NCBI RefSeq assembly: GCF_900110495.1 | Contig: NZ_FODX01000005.1 | Coordinates: 124,001 to 188,000 of the forward strand | Direction of reading: 5' to 3' | Length of the DNA stretch: 64,000 nt | DNA from: Nitrosovibrio sp. Nv6 | GTDB lineage: Bacteria; Pseudomonadota; Gammaproteobacteria; Burkholderiales; Nitrosomonadaceae | Part shown: piece by piece, positions 29,115 to 39,027 of the stretch | Layout of the letters: every line of letters begins with the position of its first letter | Numbering within the stretch: the stretch's first letter is position 1 | Notes under the pieces: model-generated | What the model was told of the DNA's origin: nothing | The model's input: only the letters and a program-made list of their open reading frames with translations | Database searches by the model: none | Made by a program: the position numbers and the translations under genes

Positions 29115-30482
29115 TTAACTGGGGATGAGCCGGGTGATATCGTTGTATATGGCAAAAGCCATCAGGGCAAATAGCATCAACATTCCGACCTGCTGGCCAA
29201 TTTCGATGGCTTTGGCTGAAAGTGGACGGCCCTGGACGATTTCGATCACATAATACATTAAATGCCCCCCATCCAGTACAGGGATAGGTAACAGGTTCAG
29301 CACGCCCAGGCTAATACTGATGAGCGCAAGAAAGGCAAGGTAAGCTGAAAGGCCCATTTGTGCCGACTTGCCTGCGTAGTCGGCGATTGTAATAGGCCCG
29401 CTCACATTCTTCCATGACACTTCTCCCGCCACCATTTTCCATAGCATTTTTAATGTAAATACCGATGTTTCCCAGGTTTTGTTTATTGCCCTGATCACGG
29501 CTGTGCCGGGAGGATAGCTGACTTCAATCAGAAGTTTTTCCAGTTCATCATGATCGATTTGGGGCGCAATTCCGATTTTGCCGATCTTTTTTCCACTCTC
29601 GGTGACAGTATCGGGAACGACTTCTATTTCGATGGTCTTTTCATCACGGCGGATTTCCAGCATTAGCGGCATTCCCGGACTGTTCCGTATCTTTTCGACC
29701 AGGTCTTCCCAAAGTGCAATTTCGCTACCGTCGACTGCCAGAATCTCGTCACCCGGCAACAAACCCGCGCGCTTCCCCGAGCTGTCGGGCGTTACCTGAG
29801 AAATGACGGGTTTCACGGCCGGCTGATAAGTGCTCAGGCCGATCTTCTTCAGAAACTCCGCATCCAGGTCATCGGCATGAATACCGCTTAAATCCAATTT
29901 CCGCAACGCCACCCGGCCTTGCGGGTCAGCAGTTTCTACCACTACCGAGGGTGACCTTTCCATTGCCTGCGACAGCAGCAACCACCGGGCATCCTGCCAG
30001 GTAGCAACGGGTTCAGGGCCAATTTTTGTAATGGTATCACCCGGCTCGAATCCTGCGAATGCCGCCGGTGTGGCGGAAGTCACAGGACCCAGAACCGGCT
30101 TCATCGCGCTGATGCCCAGCATGAACAGCAGCCAGTAAAGCACAATTGCCAGCAAAAAATTAGCAATCGGTCCTGCCGCGACAATGGCGAACCGGCGTCC
30201 AACAGGTTTGCGGTTGAATGATTGCGTCAACTCTTCGGGCGCAACGCTACCCTCACGTTCATCGAGCATCTTGACGTAGCCGCCAAGGGGAAAAGCAGCT
30301 ATGACCCATTCGGTCTGGTCTTTTCCCCAGCGCTTCCGCAGCAAAGGCTGACCAAAGCCGATAGAAAAGCGCAGCACTTTTACCCCACACCAGCGAGCTA
30401 CCAGGAAATGGCCGAATTCATGAAATACGATCAGCAATCCCAAGGCGACGACGAAAGCCAGGATGGTGGAAAAAAAAGTCAT
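29115..30482 (-). CDS. rseP: RseP, site-2 intramembrane zinc protease
   Basis: Cuts anti-sigma factor RseA within the membrane to release sigma-E. From the ATG at 30482 the product is 455 residues: zinc site HEFGH at 21-25 in the first membrane span, two PDZ domains (about 110-190 and 200-290; GFEPGDTITKIG and AGLLPGDEILAVDG), and the third zinc ligand in LPIPVLDGGHLMYY near 400. A TTG/ATG-type extension to 30503 would place seven extra polar residues before the membrane span and is disfavoured. Unusually, 476 bp separate it from dxr upstream. Confidence 0.95.
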   Translation of the reverse strand: MTFFSTILAFVVALGLLIVFHEFGHFLVARWCGVKVLRFSIGFGQPLLRKRWGKDQTEWVIAAFPLGGYVKMLDEREGSVAPEELTQSFNRKPVGRRFAIVAAGPIANFLLAIVLYWLLFMLGISAMKPVLGPVTSATPAAFAGFEPGDTITKIGPEPVATWQDARWLLLSQAMERSPSVVVETADPQGRVALRKLDLSGIHADDLDAEFLKKIGLSTYQPAVKPVISQVTPDSSGKRAGLLPGDEILAVDGSEIALWEDLVEKIRNSPGMPLMLEIRRDEKTIEIEVVPDTVTESGKKIGKIGIAPQIDHDELEKLLIEVSYPPGTAVIRAINKTWETSVFTLKMLWKMVAGEVSWKNVSGPITIADYAGKSAQMGLSAYLAFLALISISLGVLNLLPIPVLDGGHLMYYVIEIVQGRPLSAKAIEIGQQVGMLMLFALMAFAIYNDITRLIPS

Positions 30483-30958
30483 GCTAATGCGGGCCCGCGG
30501 CAAACGCGAGACAAGAAGGGGACGTAAAGTGAAAGAGTTTCAAATGGAGGGGATTCGAACATCTGAAAGAGGTGATTTGCTGTCTTCCGCGAAACGGGAG
30601 GGAAGCCGGAAGACCGGGAAAAAATGATCAGATAGGCGGCGAAAATGGCTGCGCAAAATATGCATCTATGCGTATATGATGAAGCGGCTTCCCATCTGCG
30701 AGAAATGCCGCACGCGCGCTGCTGCCTCACCTTTCGCACCTGTTGCCGTTATCGATGTTGTGTCGGAGGAGAAACATGGCGCAGTTGCGTGCTGTCTCGG
30801 CGCCGGGGTGACACATCGGGATAGAAACTCCAGTTATGAGTTTTTCAACTCTGCGTTCGGCCCAATGTTCTCCTCGCCAAGCGCAGTGGAAAAGATTCGC
30901 CTGAACCAACGGGTAATCCGCGCTTGTTTCGCCGCTTCCCGAGGCCAATTGCAACACG
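30483..30958. other. Gene-free gap between dxr and rseP
   Basis: In most relatives dxr and rseP are nearly adjacent; here 476 bp lie between them. A frame on the minus strand at 30727-30957 begins with GTG one base after the dxr stop but has no binding site and no recognisable features. A tRNA-like GGATTCGAAC at about 30551-30560 has no matching stems. Probably spacer with an internal promoter for rseP-bamA. Confidence 0.45.
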
Positions 30959-32146
30959 TTACGCCAGACACGTCAGCCACTCATGGGCGGCTTCGCGGGC
31001 CAGACCGTCTGCCGCCAGCACATCATTAAGTGTGGCGATATCCTTGCGACCTACTGCCTGCATGACTTCTTCAATCATGGCCGGGATAGCGGTAAAAGGC
31101 ATCTGACACTTGAGAAAAGACTCTACCGCTACCTCGTTGGCGGCATTGAGTATCGCGGGTGCGCTGCCGCCGGTCGCCAACGCTTGATATGCAAGCCTCA
31201 AACAGGGAAAACGTTTAAAATCAGGCGCCTCGAAATCCAGCCGTGCTACTTTGAACATGTCCAGGGGCGTTACACCGGTTTCGATCCGCTCGGGAAAACC
31301 CAACGCATGGGCAATCGGCGTACGCATGTCGGGATTACCCAGTTGTGCCAATACTGAACCATCCACATATTCAACCATCGAATGAATTATGCTTTGCGGA
31401 TGAATCACTACCTGGATCTGCTCGGGCGCAGCTTCAAACAGCCAGTGTGCTTCAATGACTTCCAGGCCCTTGTTCATCATGGTAGCGGAGTCGACTGAAA
31501 TCTTCTGGCCCATTACCCAGTTGGGATGAGCGCAAGCCTGCCCCGGCGTTACGTGCTCCAGCGAGCTCAGCGGTAACTGGCGGAATGGTCCGCCTGATGC
31601 GGTCAGCAAAATCCGGCGTACCCCTACTGCACCCAGATCACCCTTGAAATGCTGCGGTAGTGATTGGAAGATAGCATTATGTTCGCTGTCGATCGGTAGC
31701 AGAGTAGCGCCGTTTTCCTTGACCACATCCATGAAGATACGGCCAGCCATGACCATGGTCTCCTTGTTTGCCAGCAGCACCTGCTTGCCTGCGCGGGCAG
31801 CGGCAAACGTGGGACGTATACCTGCAGCGCCTACAATCGCCGCCATTACCGTATCAACGTCTGCAAGCGATGCGACTTTCTCCAGAGACTCGACACCCGA
31901 CAGCACTTCAGTCGCGAGCCCCGCTGCACGGACTTCTGTCTTCAGCCATTCAGCGCTGGCTTCGTCCAGTAATACTGCATAACGCGGCTGGAAACGGCGA
32001 CATTGTTCCAGAATTTTTTTGGCACTCTTGTCCGCCGTAAGTGCAACGACACGAAACCGGTCAGGATGACGTGCAACCACATCCAGCGTGTTTACGCCGA
32101 TACTCCCGGTAGAGCCAAGAATGGTAAGATGACGAACAGGTATCAT
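30959..32146 (-). CDS. dxr: 1-deoxy-D-xylulose-5-phosphate reductoisomerase
   Basis: Second step of the MEP isoprenoid pathway: rearranges and reduces DXP to MEP with NADPH. 395 residues: NADPH-binding [14 protein letters not shown] (10-23), [14 protein letters not shown], the metal and substrate site [26 protein letters not shown] and [20 protein letters not shown]. Overlaps the cdsA stop by 4 bp, so the two are translationally coupled. Its product line feeds UppS, encoded two genes upstream. Confidence 0.96.
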   Translation of the reverse strand: MIPVRHLTILGSTGSIGVNTLDVVARHPDRFRVVALTADKSAKKILEQCRRFQPRYAVLLDEASAEWLKTEVRAAGLATEVLSGVESLEKVASLADVDTVMAAIVGAAGIRPTFAAARAGKQVLLANKETMVMAGRIFMDVVKENGATLLPIDSEHNAIFQSLPQHFKGDLGAVGVRRILLTASGGPFRQLPLSSLEHVTPGQACAHPNWVMGQKISVDSATMMNKGLEVIEAHWLFEAAPEQIQVVIHPQSIIHSMVEYVDGSVLAQLGNPDMRTPIAHALGFPERIETGVTPLDMFKVARLDFEAPDFKRFPCLRLAYQALATGGSAPAILNAANEVAVESFLKCQMPFTAIPAMIEEVMQAVGRKDIATLNDVLAADGLAREAAHEWLTCLA

Positions 32147-32964
32147 AATTCGGTCTGTAACAGTAGAAGTGATAAGGCAGCGATGGGCAGGGCGGAAGTC
32201 AGCGCATCAATTCGGTCAAGTATACCACCGTGGCCGGGCAAAATATTTCCACTATCCTTGACTCCGGCATGCCTTTTCATCAGAGACTCAAACAAATCCC
32301 CGACAATACCCATCATGGCGAGCAGCAGTAGCAGCGGTATCAGTAACCTGATGCGGGCTTCGTCTCCGGCGCTATAATTCCATGTCAGCGCGTAAATAAA
32401 AACTGCCGCCAGTGCTCCAGCTACACCTTCCCAGGTTTTTCCCGGGCTGATACCTGGTGCTAACTTGTGTTTTCCCCATTTACGGCCTGTAAAGTACGCC
32501 GCAGTATCGGATATCCAGATTGTGGACATGAACCCCAGCAGGATGAGCGGATCGATGGCTCGCAATTGGTACAGGGCAAAACATGTCGGCAATAGCAGCA
32601 CCCATCCCGTCAACGCCAGTGCGACCGGATTTCTGATCGGTGTTTTCGACTTCAGGAAAAATGGAACACCCAGCGTCCAGAATACGAACGATGCAGCGTA
32701 AAACCCCAGAAATACGGTGGTATGGGGATTGGTGAGGACTACGTCGCTTAACACGAACAGCAGTTCTCCAACCAGTATTATCGTGAATAAAAGATAGGTT
32801 ATGGAACTGGTCAGAGAAAACTTCGCCAGCCTGCTCCATTCCCATGTGCCTGTCGCTGTCAAGGCAAGCAGTAACACCATCCAGAAAATGGCTGACAGGT
32901 AAAACAATGCCGCCAAAAATACGCATAGCATGATGACGGCTGTGAAAATCCGGGCCCTGAGCAT
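32143..32964 (-). CDS. cdsA: Phosphatidate cytidylyltransferase
   Basis: Makes CDP-diacylglycerol from phosphatidate and CTP, the branch point of phospholipid synthesis; its pathway ends in the Psd encoded at 5.7 kb. 273 residues, about seven membrane spans, and the family signature near the C-terminus: [20 protein letters not shown] followed by GILDRID, with catalytic Asp residues. Lies 48 bp after uppS and overlaps dxr by 4 bp. Confidence 0.95.
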   Translation of the reverse strand: MLRARIFTAVIMLCVFLAALFYLSAIFWMVLLLALTATGTWEWSRLAKFSLTSSITYLLFTIILVGELLFVLSDVVLTNPHTTVFLGFYAASFVFWTLGVPFFLKSKTPIRNPVALALTGWVLLLPTCFALYQLRAIDPLILLGFMSTIWISDTAAYFTGRKWGKHKLAPGISPGKTWEGVAGALAAVFIYALTWNYSAGDEARIRLLIPLLLLLAMMGIVGDLFESLMKRHAGVKDSGNILPGHGGILDRIDALTSALPIAALSLLLLQTEL

Positions 32965-33012
32965 GACTTGTAAGGTAAGAAAGAAACGGCGCAGATCGGG
33001 AAGGTGTAGAGA

Positions 33013-33810
33013 TTACGCCGTTTTTTTGACGGCACCCTCTCTTCCTCCATGAGCGGATGACCTTGTTTGAAGCTGCTCGCTGGTGCGTCCAAACCGGCGC
33101 TCGCGTTGCTGGTAGGACAGAATGGCAAGATCCAGCGCACGAGCATCAAAATCGGGCCACAGCGTATCGGTAAAATACAGTTCAGTGTAAGCGAGTTGCC
33201 ATAACAGAAAATTGCTGATGCGTTTTTCGCCGCCGGTACGGATAAACAGATCGGGTTCTGGAGCGTAGTTCAAGGCAAAATGCTGCACCAAGTCGTTTTC
33301 GTCAAAACACGTTGCCAATTGCGGCTTTTGCTCCAGCATTTTGTGCACAGCCTGCATGATATCCCAGCGCCCGCCATAATTGGCGGCGATGGTAAGTGTG
33401 AAGCGCGTATTCGCGGCTGTAAGCGCCTCGCCATTGCGAACAAACTCGACTATTTTTGGATCGAACTTCGACAGGTCGCCAATTACTTTGAAGCAAATGT
33501 CGTTCTCATGAAGTTTGGTAACTTCCTGCTCCAGCACGTTTATGAAAAGCTGCATCAGGAACGCGACCTCGTCCGTAGGGCGGCGCCAGTTCTCGCTGCT
33601 GAAGGCGAACAAGGTAAGGTACTCGACACCGCGCTCAATGCAAGCCTTGATCGCGGTGCGTACCGTCTCCACTCCGCGTTTATGCCCAGCCATCCGGGGC
33701 ATGAAGCGGTTTTTCGCCCATCGGCCGTTGCCATCCATGATGATGGCAATATGTCGCGGAATCATGCCGGTTTCAGGTATTTCCCGGGTTGAACTGGTGG
33801 TAACGAGCAT
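33013..33810 (-). CDS. uppS: Undecaprenyl diphosphate synthase
   Basis: cis-Prenyltransferase that makes the C55 carrier lipid for peptidoglycan and O-antigen. 265 residues: [16 protein letters not shown] (20-35) with catalytic Asp26, [13 protein letters not shown] with the conserved Ser-Glu-Asn, and [20 protein letters not shown] with the Arg cluster. The first ATG (33810) gives 15 extra residues before [11 protein letters not shown] compared with many relatives; M16 is an alternative start, and neither has a good ribosome binding site. Preceded by frr after 126 bp. Confidence 0.95.
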   Translation of the reverse strand: MLVTTSSTREIPETGMIPRHIAIIMDGNGRWAKNRFMPRMAGHKRGVETVRTAIKACIERGVEYLTLFAFSSENWRRPTDEVAFLMQLFINVLEQEVTKLHENDICFKVIGDLSKFDPKIVEFVRNGEALTAANTRFTLTIAANYGGRWDIMQAVHKMLEQKPQLATCFDENDLVQHFALNYAPEPDLFIRTGGEKRISNFLLWQLAYTELYFTDTLWPDFDARALDLAILSYQQRERRFGRTSEQLQTRSSAHGGREGAVKKTA

Positions 33811-33936
33811 GGAAACGATTGGGTTAAGGAGTTTTCAAACAAAAAAACCGGTTATTCGTGAGATCCGCTAGCGGATTGCGGATGGCTGCCTGTCTGTCTG
33901 CAGGATGCCTTGCTATATCTCCGTGCGTTCGCTCCC

Positions 33937-34494
33937 TCAGATTGCCATCAACTCGGCTTCTTTAATCTGCAGGAGTTTGTCTATTTCTGCTATGTAACGG
34001 TCAGTAAGCTTCTGGATCTCATCCTGTCCACGGCGTTCCTCATCCTCGGCGATCTTTTTTTCCTTGAGTAAATCCTTCAGCTGGGTGTTTGCATCACGGC
34101 GAATATTTCGCATCGCGACCCGCGCGTTTTCGCCCTCGTGCTTCACAACCTTGGTAAGATCACGGCGGCGTTCCTCGGTGAGCGGCGGCATGGGGACCCG
34201 AATCAGCTCGCCCACTGTGACGGGGTTCAATCCGAGATCGGAGTTGCGGATGGCTTTTTCGACTGCGCTCAGCATCTTCTTTTCCCACGGTGCCACGGTA
34301 ATAGTGCGCGCATCCGCCAGGTTAACGTTGGCAACCTGATTGATGAGCGTGGGCGCGCCATAATAGTCGACGGTAATGTGATCCAGCAAACCGGTGTGAG
34401 CCCGACCGGTCCGTATCTTGCCCAGATCCAGTTTCAGCGCTTCAAGGCTTTTCTGCATTTTTTCTTCAGCGGATTTTTTTATGTCGGCGATCAT
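33937..34494 (-). CDS. frr: Ribosome recycling factor
   Basis: Splits post-termination ribosomes together with EF-G. 185 residues, the standard length: [20 protein letters not shown] at the N-terminus, [20 protein letters not shown] in domain [21 protein letters not shown] and the C-terminal helix [20 protein letters not shown]. Part of the conserved rpsB-tsf-pyrH-frr order; 150 bp follow pyrH. Confidence 0.97.
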   Translation of the reverse strand: MIADIKKSAEEKMQKSLEALKLDLGKIRTGRAHTGLLDHITVDYYGAPTLINQVANVNLADARTITVAPWEKKMLSAVEKAIRNSDLGLNPVTVGELIRVPMPPLTEERRRDLTKVVKHEGENARVAMRNIRRDANTQLKDLLKEKKIAEDEERRGQDEIQKLTDRYIAEIDKLLQIKEAELMAI

Positions 34495-34644
34495 GATTTG
34501 TCAATTCACAGAGGACGAAACAGGATGAAACAAACGCGCTGCTCCACTTACCTGAAGCGCGGGATACCGGCGGTTCGATTATAGTGATTCAATAATTTCA
34601 ATAATCAATAACTTCAAATTCCATGGTTACAAAACTTGGACGAT

Positions 34645-35361
34645 TCAAATTCGCACCAGCGTACCTTCGTCCTCACCCATCACCACCCGTTTCAACGCGC
34701 CAGCCTTGAAGATACTGAACACGTTGAGCACCAGTTTCTGGTCGCGGCATAGCGTCAGAGCGGTAGCATCCATTACCTTGAGGTTCTGGGCAATGGCCGC
34801 GTCAAAGGACAGTCCACGGTAGCGTATGGCGTCGGGATTTGTCTTGGGATCGGCGCTATATACTCCATCCACCTTGGTCGCCTTAAGCACAATGTCTACG
34901 TTCATTTCCCTGCCACGTAATGCCGCAGCCGTATCGGTTGTAAAAAAAGGATTACCGGTGCCAGCGGCAAAAATCACCACCTTGCCTTCTTCCAGGTAGC
35001 GTATCGCTTTTCCACGAATATAGGGTTCCACAACTTGATCAATACGCAGCGCCGATTGTACCCGGCTTATCAATCCGCCGCGGCGCATGGCATCCTGCAG
35101 GGCCAGGGCATTCATGACAGTCGCGAGCATACCCATATAATCCCCGGTCGCACGATCCATCCCGTCTTCAGCGGATGTCATGCCGCGGAAAATGTTGCCA
35201 CCGCCGATCACCACCGCCACCTGAACCCCTAACCGGTGCACTTCAGCGATCTCGGCAACAATACGCTCAATCACGACACGATTGATGCCATAGTTGTCAT
35301 CACCCATGAGAGCTTCGCCGGAGAGCTTCAGCAGAATACGCTTATAGGCGGCGATAGTCAT
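34645..35361 (-). CDS. pyrH: UMP kinase
   Basis: Phosphorylates UMP to UDP, the committed step to UTP and CTP; allosterically activated by GTP and inhibited by UTP. 238 residues of the amino-acid-kinase fold: [18 protein letters not shown] near 9-26, [20 protein letters not shown] loop [18 protein letters not shown], and [20 protein letters not shown] at the C-terminus. Starts 10 bp after tsf. Confidence 0.97.
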   Translation of the reverse strand: MTIAAYKRILLKLSGEALMGDDNYGINRVVIERIVAEIAEVHRLGVQVAVVIGGGNIFRGMTSAEDGMDRATGDYMGMLATVMNALALQDAMRRGGLISRVQSALRIDQVVEPYIRGKAIRYLEEGKVVIFAAGTGNPFFTTDTAAALRGREMNVDIVLKATKVDGVYSADPKTNPDAIRYRGLSFDAAIAQNLKVMDATALTLCRDQKLVLNVFSIFKAGALKRVVMGEDEGTLVRI

Positions 35362-35370
35362 GAAATAATT

Positions 35371-36279
35371 CTAATTTGGCTGTGATGTTTTATCTTCTTT
35401 CGCCTGGTTCACTTGAGCCATTACTTCGGCTGCAAAATCACCAGTTTTCTTCTCGATGCCCTCTCCAACAACGAACAAGGTAAAATCATTAACTTTCGCT
35501 GACTTTGCCGCAAGTAGTTTTTCCACAGTCAGATCCGGATTCTTGACGAATGGTTGACCGAGAAGCGTCACCTCGGCGAGGTATTTGGCGATGCGCCCAT
35601 CGACCATTCTTGCAACGATATCGGCGGGCTTGCCGCTTTCCGCGGCCTGGGCCGTATAGATCTGCCGTTCGCGCGTCAGCACCTCGGGCGATACCTGTTC
35701 GCTTGAAACGCAAATCGGTTTGCTGGCCGCAATATGCATGGCCAGATCCTTGCCAAGCACCTCATCGCCACCCGTGTAGTCGATCATTACACCAATTTTT
35801 GCACCGTGCAGGTACGAAGCAAGACGACCCTGCGCCATGTGACGCGCGAAGCGGCGCACGCTGATATTTTCACCCAGCCTCATTACCAGCGCTTTCCGGA
35901 ACTCATCTACACTTTCGCCGCCGGGCAACCGGACGCTCGGCAACGCTTCGATATCCGCCACGTCTTGTGTCGCCAATAACTGTGCGAGATCACGGCTGAA
36001 TTTGATAAAATCTTCGTTCCTGGCGACGAAATCGGTTTCGCAGTTGACTTCCACCAGCGCGCCGCTCTTTGCGTCGGGGGCAATGTACGCTGCAACCATC
36101 CCTTCAGATGCTACACGCCCTGCGGCCTTGCTTGCTTTGGCGCCGCTCTTGATCCGCAGCAGATCCTCCGCCGCTTTGATGTCCCCGCTGGTTTCGGTTA
36201 ACGCTTTCTTGCATTCCATCATGCCCAGACCGGTCATGTCGCGCAATTCCTTCACCCTTTGCGCGGTGATATCCGCCAT
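35371..36279 (-). CDS. tsf: Elongation factor Ts
   Basis: Nucleotide-exchange factor for EF-Tu. 302 residues from the ATG at 36279: N-terminal UBA-like domain [29 protein letters not shown], the [10 protein letters not shown] core motif (in [20 protein letters not shown]) and [14 protein letters not shown] near the C-terminus. GTG two codons upstream (36285) keeps the frame, but GGAG sits 5 nt before the ATG. Separated from rpsB by a perfect hairpin. Confidence 0.97.
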   Translation of the reverse strand: MADITAQRVKELRDMTGLGMMECKKALTETSGDIKAAEDLLRIKSGAKASKAAGRVASEGMVAAYIAPDAKSGALVEVNCETDFVARNEDFIKFSRDLAQLLATQDVADIEALPSVRLPGGESVDEFRKALVMRLGENISVRRFARHMAQGRLASYLHGAKIGVMIDYTGGDEVLGKDLAMHIAASKPICVSSEQVSPEVLTRERQIYTAQAAESGKPADIVARMVDGRIAKYLAEVTLLGQPFVKNPDLTVEKLLAAKSAKVNDFTLFVVGEGIEKKTGDFAAEVMAQVNQAKEDKTSQPN

Positions 36280-36325
36280 ATTCACTCCAGAAATATTTTG
36301 TTAAAAAAGCCGCATAATCATCTCG

Positions 36326-36363
36326 CATGGCACGGTGCTGCCTGGCGGCAGCACCGTGCCATG
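36326..36363 (-). terminator. Perfect hairpin in the rpsB-tsf spacer
   Basis: CATGGCACGGTGCTGCC (36326-36342) and GGCAGCACCGTGCCATG (36347-36363) pair over 17 bp around a TGGC loop. In the direction of transcription (minus) a run of six Ts comes about 15 nt beyond the stem, too far for a standard terminator. A partial terminator or RNase barrier that makes rpsB and tsf expression unequal is likely; E. coli has an attenuating structure at the same place. Confidence 0.7.
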
Positions 36364-36384
36364 GTTTGGCGCAATCGGCTTGAT

Positions 36385-37125
36385 CTACTCCGCGGCTACT
36401 GTCTCGTCCATCTCCGCAAATTCGTTTTTGACGATTTCCTGAACGGCCTGATTACGTCCTTCCAGAATCGCATCGGCGACACCGCGGGCATATAGACGTA
36501 CCGCCTGGCTGGAATCGTCATTTCCGGGAATGACGTAGTCCAGCCCTTCAGGACTGTGGTTGGTATCCACCACACCGACGATGGGAATACCCAGTTTCTT
36601 GGCTTCGGTAATTGCGCCCTTCTGATAACCCACATCAATCACGAACATGGCATCGGGAAGGCCCTTCATATCCTTGATGCCGCCCAGGCTTCGATTCAGT
36701 TTTTCCAGTTCCCGCTGGATGTCCAGCGCTTCTTTCTTGGAAAGCTTGTCTAGGGTTCCATCCTCAACCATCGCTTCCATATCGTGGAGGCGTTTAACGG
36801 ACAGCTTTATCGTCTTGAAGTTGGTAAGCATTCCACCAAGCCAGCGCTGGTCGACGAAGGGAGCTCCGCAGCGGAGCGCCTCCTCGCGCACGATATCACG
36901 CGCCTGACGCTTGGTTCCAACGAATAAAATATTACCTTTGTTGGCAGACAACTGGCGCACGTATTTCATCGCGTCCTGGTACATTGCCAACGTTTTTTCG
37001 AGATTGATGATGTGTATCTTGTTGCGATGGCCAAAAATGTACGGCGCCATCTTGGGATTCCAGAAACGGGTCTGATGCCCGAAATGGACGCCCGCCTCGA
37101 GCATTTGCCGCATGGTTACTGACAT
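36385..37125 (-). CDS. rpsB: Ribosomal protein S2
   Basis: Small-subunit protein that bridges to S1 and translation initiation. 246 residues: [20 protein letters not shown] opening, [20 protein letters not shown], the coiled-coil insertion near 105-140 and [26 protein letters not shown] lies 7 nt before the ATG at 37125; the frame could open at 37194, but that start is rejected. First gene of the translation block, driven by a strong promoter at 37.3 kb with a leader of roughly 160 nt. Confidence 0.97.
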   Translation of the reverse strand: MSVTMRQMLEAGVHFGHQTRFWNPKMAPYIFGHRNKIHIINLEKTLAMYQDAMKYVRQLSANKGNILFVGTKRQARDIVREEALRCGAPFVDQRWLGGMLTNFKTIKLSVKRLHDMEAMVEDGTLDKLSKKEALDIQRELEKLNRSLGGIKDMKGLPDAMFVIDVGYQKGAITEAKKLGIPIVGVVDTNHSPEGLDYVIPGNDDSSQAVRLYARGVADAILEGRNQAVQEIVKNEFAEMDETVAAE

Positions 37126-37292
37126 GAATTTCTCCTTTAGGGTTGAGCCTCTACCCGCCATAGTCGCTCTTATCAAGATAAGATTGCTGAGCACCCTTTT
37201 GAAACAGGCGGATGTGCGAATTTAAGCCTGCTGATCGCGACTAACCGAAATTTATGTAAATGAGGTAGTCGAAAAAGCCGGCTTAGGGCTGG

Positions 37293-37322
37293 ATTATATC
37301 ATTTTTGCCGTGACTCGCTCAA
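37293..37322 (-). promoter_or_regulatory. Strong promoter of the rpsB-tsf operon
   Basis: On the minus strand, TTGAGC (37322-37317) and a perfect TATAAT (37298-37293) are spaced by 18 bp. Transcription would start near 37286, giving a 5' leader of about 160 nt before the rpsB ATG. The leader contains small repeats (CTTATC TT GATAAG near 37165-37180) that could fold; feedback by S2 on its own leader is known in E. coli but is only inferred here. Confidence 0.75.
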
Positions 37323-37599
37323 TTTGAAGCTGTGGAATGCCGGACCCGCCGTCCGCGCATCAGCCCGGTGAGGCCGCAAGACGTTCAAAACCCGGCAATA
37401 TTCATGTGGCGATGAGGATAGGTATGATAAGGACTTACCAACAGGATTACCAATAATGATGAATGGATTATGTGTGTCAACGTACATACCGGGACTCATC
37501 GTTATAGGATACTAAGCATAAAGAGGCAGCCATACCTCATGAAGAGGCACGAATACCGAGTACAGCGTATTTTTCCAACGAATAGATAAAGGAGCTAAC
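37323..37599. other. Divergent spacer between rpsB and the DUF883 gene
   Basis: No gene seen. The plus-strand half carries the DUF883 promoter region; AAAGGAG about 8 nt before the ATG at 37600 is a clear ribosome binding site. Elements AAGAGGCA occur twice near 37520-37550. No confident -35/-10 pair for this side. Confidence 0.45.
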
Positions 37600-38013
37600 A
37601 TGGAACAGGATACTTCCACCAATAAAACCGACGATATTCAGGCTGCGGCGGAAAACATGGCAAATCGGACGGGCGAGGCAGCTCAGCGGGTTGGAAATAC
37701 GGCAAAATCGGCAGGGGAGCGAGTGAGCGCCGCTGCGGGCGACGAACTTACCAATCTGAGAGCTGACCTGGACGAATTGATTTCACGCATTCCCAGTTTA
37801 TCGGATATCGATTTGGAGGAGGCCAAGGAAAAATTGATGGCAAAGGTCGCCTCCACCCGGGAAGCGGCCCAAGGCCTGGCTCATGATGCGCGTGAGCAGT
37901 TCGACTATGGTGTCGAATGTTCCAAGGAATGCATAAAAGAACACCCCCTTCAATCGGTCGGTTACGCGGCCGCAGTTGGATTTATAGTCGGCTTGCTACT
38001 GACCCGCCGTTAA
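37600..38013 (+). CDS. ElaB/YqjD/DUF883-family ribosome-associated membrane protein
   Basis: 137 residues: a long acidic, Ala-rich helical region (AAENMANRTGEAAQRVGNTA, SAGERVSAAAGDELTNLRAD), then EHPLQSVGYAAAVGFIVGLL with a single C-terminal membrane anchor ending LLTRR. YqjD and ElaB of E. coli bind ribosomes at the inner membrane in stationary phase. Cys residues in CSKEC flank the anchor. First of four small plus-strand genes, the same order (DUF883, YqjE-like, YqjK-like) seen in enterobacteria. Confidence 0.85.
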   Translation: MEQDTSTNKTDDIQAAAENMANRTGEAAQRVGNTAKSAGERVSAAAGDELTNLRADLDELISRIPSLSDIDLEEAKEKLMAKVASTREAAQGLAHDAREQFDYGVECSKECIKEHPLQSVGYAAAVGFIVGLLLTRR

Positions 38014-38052
38014 TCCGTTCTCGGGCCGCAGCATAAGTCGAGATAAATCGCC

Positions 38053-38421
38053 ATGTTTGAGACTATCAGAAAAGCCAGACAACTCGGAACGATCGCTTTG
38101 GAACGTGTCGGCGAATACCTGGAGCTATTGAAAATATCAGTGGAGATTCAGGGACGAAATCTGAAAAGACAGATAATCAGTTACATGTTGATCACGCTCT
38201 TTGCCGCCTTGGGCCTGATCTTCCTGGGGCTGGCTATCATCATTACCTGCTGGGATACCCCTTATCGCGTGATCTCCGCATGGGGTGTGGCTGGTTTTTA
38301 TGTCCTGGCAGCCTTCTGGGCATACCTGGCAGCGCCAAGCCGGGCAGATTCTGCTTCAGCTTTCGATACCGTGCGTGAGGAATTGCAGCAGGATATAAAG
38401 CTGATGAAGGACGTAGTATGA
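38053..38421 (+). CDS. YqjE-like (DUF1469, phage holin superfamily) membrane protein
   Basis: 122 residues with an N-terminal amphipathic part (KARQLGTIALERVGEYLELL), two membrane spans (YMLITLFAALGLIFLGLAII and VISAWGVAGFYVLAAFWAYL) and a charged tail. This is the inner-membrane partner commonly encoded beside DUF883 proteins. Its stop overlaps the next start (38418) by 4 bp. Function unknown. Confidence 0.82.
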   Translation: MFETIRKARQLGTIALERVGEYLELLKISVEIQGRNLKRQIISYMLITLFAALGLIFLGLAIIITCWDTPYRVISAWGVAGFYVLAAFWAYLAAPSRADSASAFDTVREELQQDIKLMKDVV

Positions 38422-38768
38422 GCATCCCTCTTGAAGATGAAAGAAAAGCGCTATTGGAGCGGATGAGGGAAAGCCGGCGGCACTATCGATCCATGTTCAT
38501 TCCTGCGGATGAGCATGATGAGCCCGCGGATATCCAAGCATTCCCGCGCAGCCGTACATTCAAATTTATAACACGCCATCCCTACTACACATCGATGGGC
38601 CTGCTTGCTGCGTTGTCGATGATGCCGCGGGGCCCGCTGAACAAGGCAGTGAAAGGCGGCATAGCCATCACGGCGGGAGTACTGGCCAGCAGCGCGAGAA
38701 CATTAATGGTGCACCAGGTTCTGCCCTCGGTGGTGCGTTCGTTCCGGTCGCGTAACCGCCGTCCGTAA
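38418..38768 (+). CDS. YqjK-like small basic protein
   Basis: 116 residues: charged N-terminus (EDERKALLERMRESRRHYRS), a hydrophobic stretch (YYTSMGLLAALSMMPRGPL), another (VKGGIAITAGVLASSARTLM) and a basic C-terminus (RSFRSRNRRP). Position and composition match the YqjK-like third member of the yqjDEK-type set; sequence similarity is loose. Translationally coupled to the previous gene. Confidence 0.65.
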   Translation: MSIPLEDERKALLERMRESRRHYRSMFIPADEHDEPADIQAFPRSRTFKFITRHPYYTSMGLLAALSMMPRGPLNKAVKGGIAITAGVLASSARTLMVHQVLPSVVRSFRSRNRRP

Positions 38769-38873
38769 TGTCAGTAATGACTAATACCAGCAGTGGCGGC
38801 AATGTTCACTGAATGAATATGACAGGATAGCTGCAAAATATCATGCACTACGTTTTTTCAAGGAGGGGCTATC

Positions 38874-38951
38874 ATGGGTAAATATTTTATTGCCTGGCTT
38901 CTGGGTGTGCCCGCATTTGTTTTAATAATTATTTATTTCCTGATGAATTGA
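38874..38951 (+). CDS. 25-residue membrane microprotein
   Basis: A complete 25-codon frame: MGKYFIAWLLGVPAFVLIII then YFLMN, a single membrane helix with one positive N-terminal residue. A textbook Shine-Dalgarno AAGGAGG (38860-38866) lies 7 nt before the ATG, which is the main reason to call it real. Very similar short proteins (MGKYF-AWLLGVPA pattern) are widespread in proteobacteria and not characterised. It sits 105 bp after the YqjK-like gene and 77 bp before the EF-hand gene, all on the same strand. Confidence 0.7.
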   Translation: MGKYFIAWLLGVPAFVLIIIYFLMN

Positions 38952-39027
38952 ATGATCAGGATCTTTATTCTTGCGCAAGCAACGCCTGTTTGCGCGTAAG
39001 GCAGCGGTATATCGCAAAGGAGGTACT

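Noticed and set aside
30541..30570. tRNA-like sequence GGATTCGAAC
   Set aside because: The flanks do not form the T-arm or acceptor stem on either strand; chance match.
30727..30957. 76-codon minus-strand frame starting one base after the dxr stop
   Set aside because: No Shine-Dalgarno sequence, irregular composition and no recognisable family.
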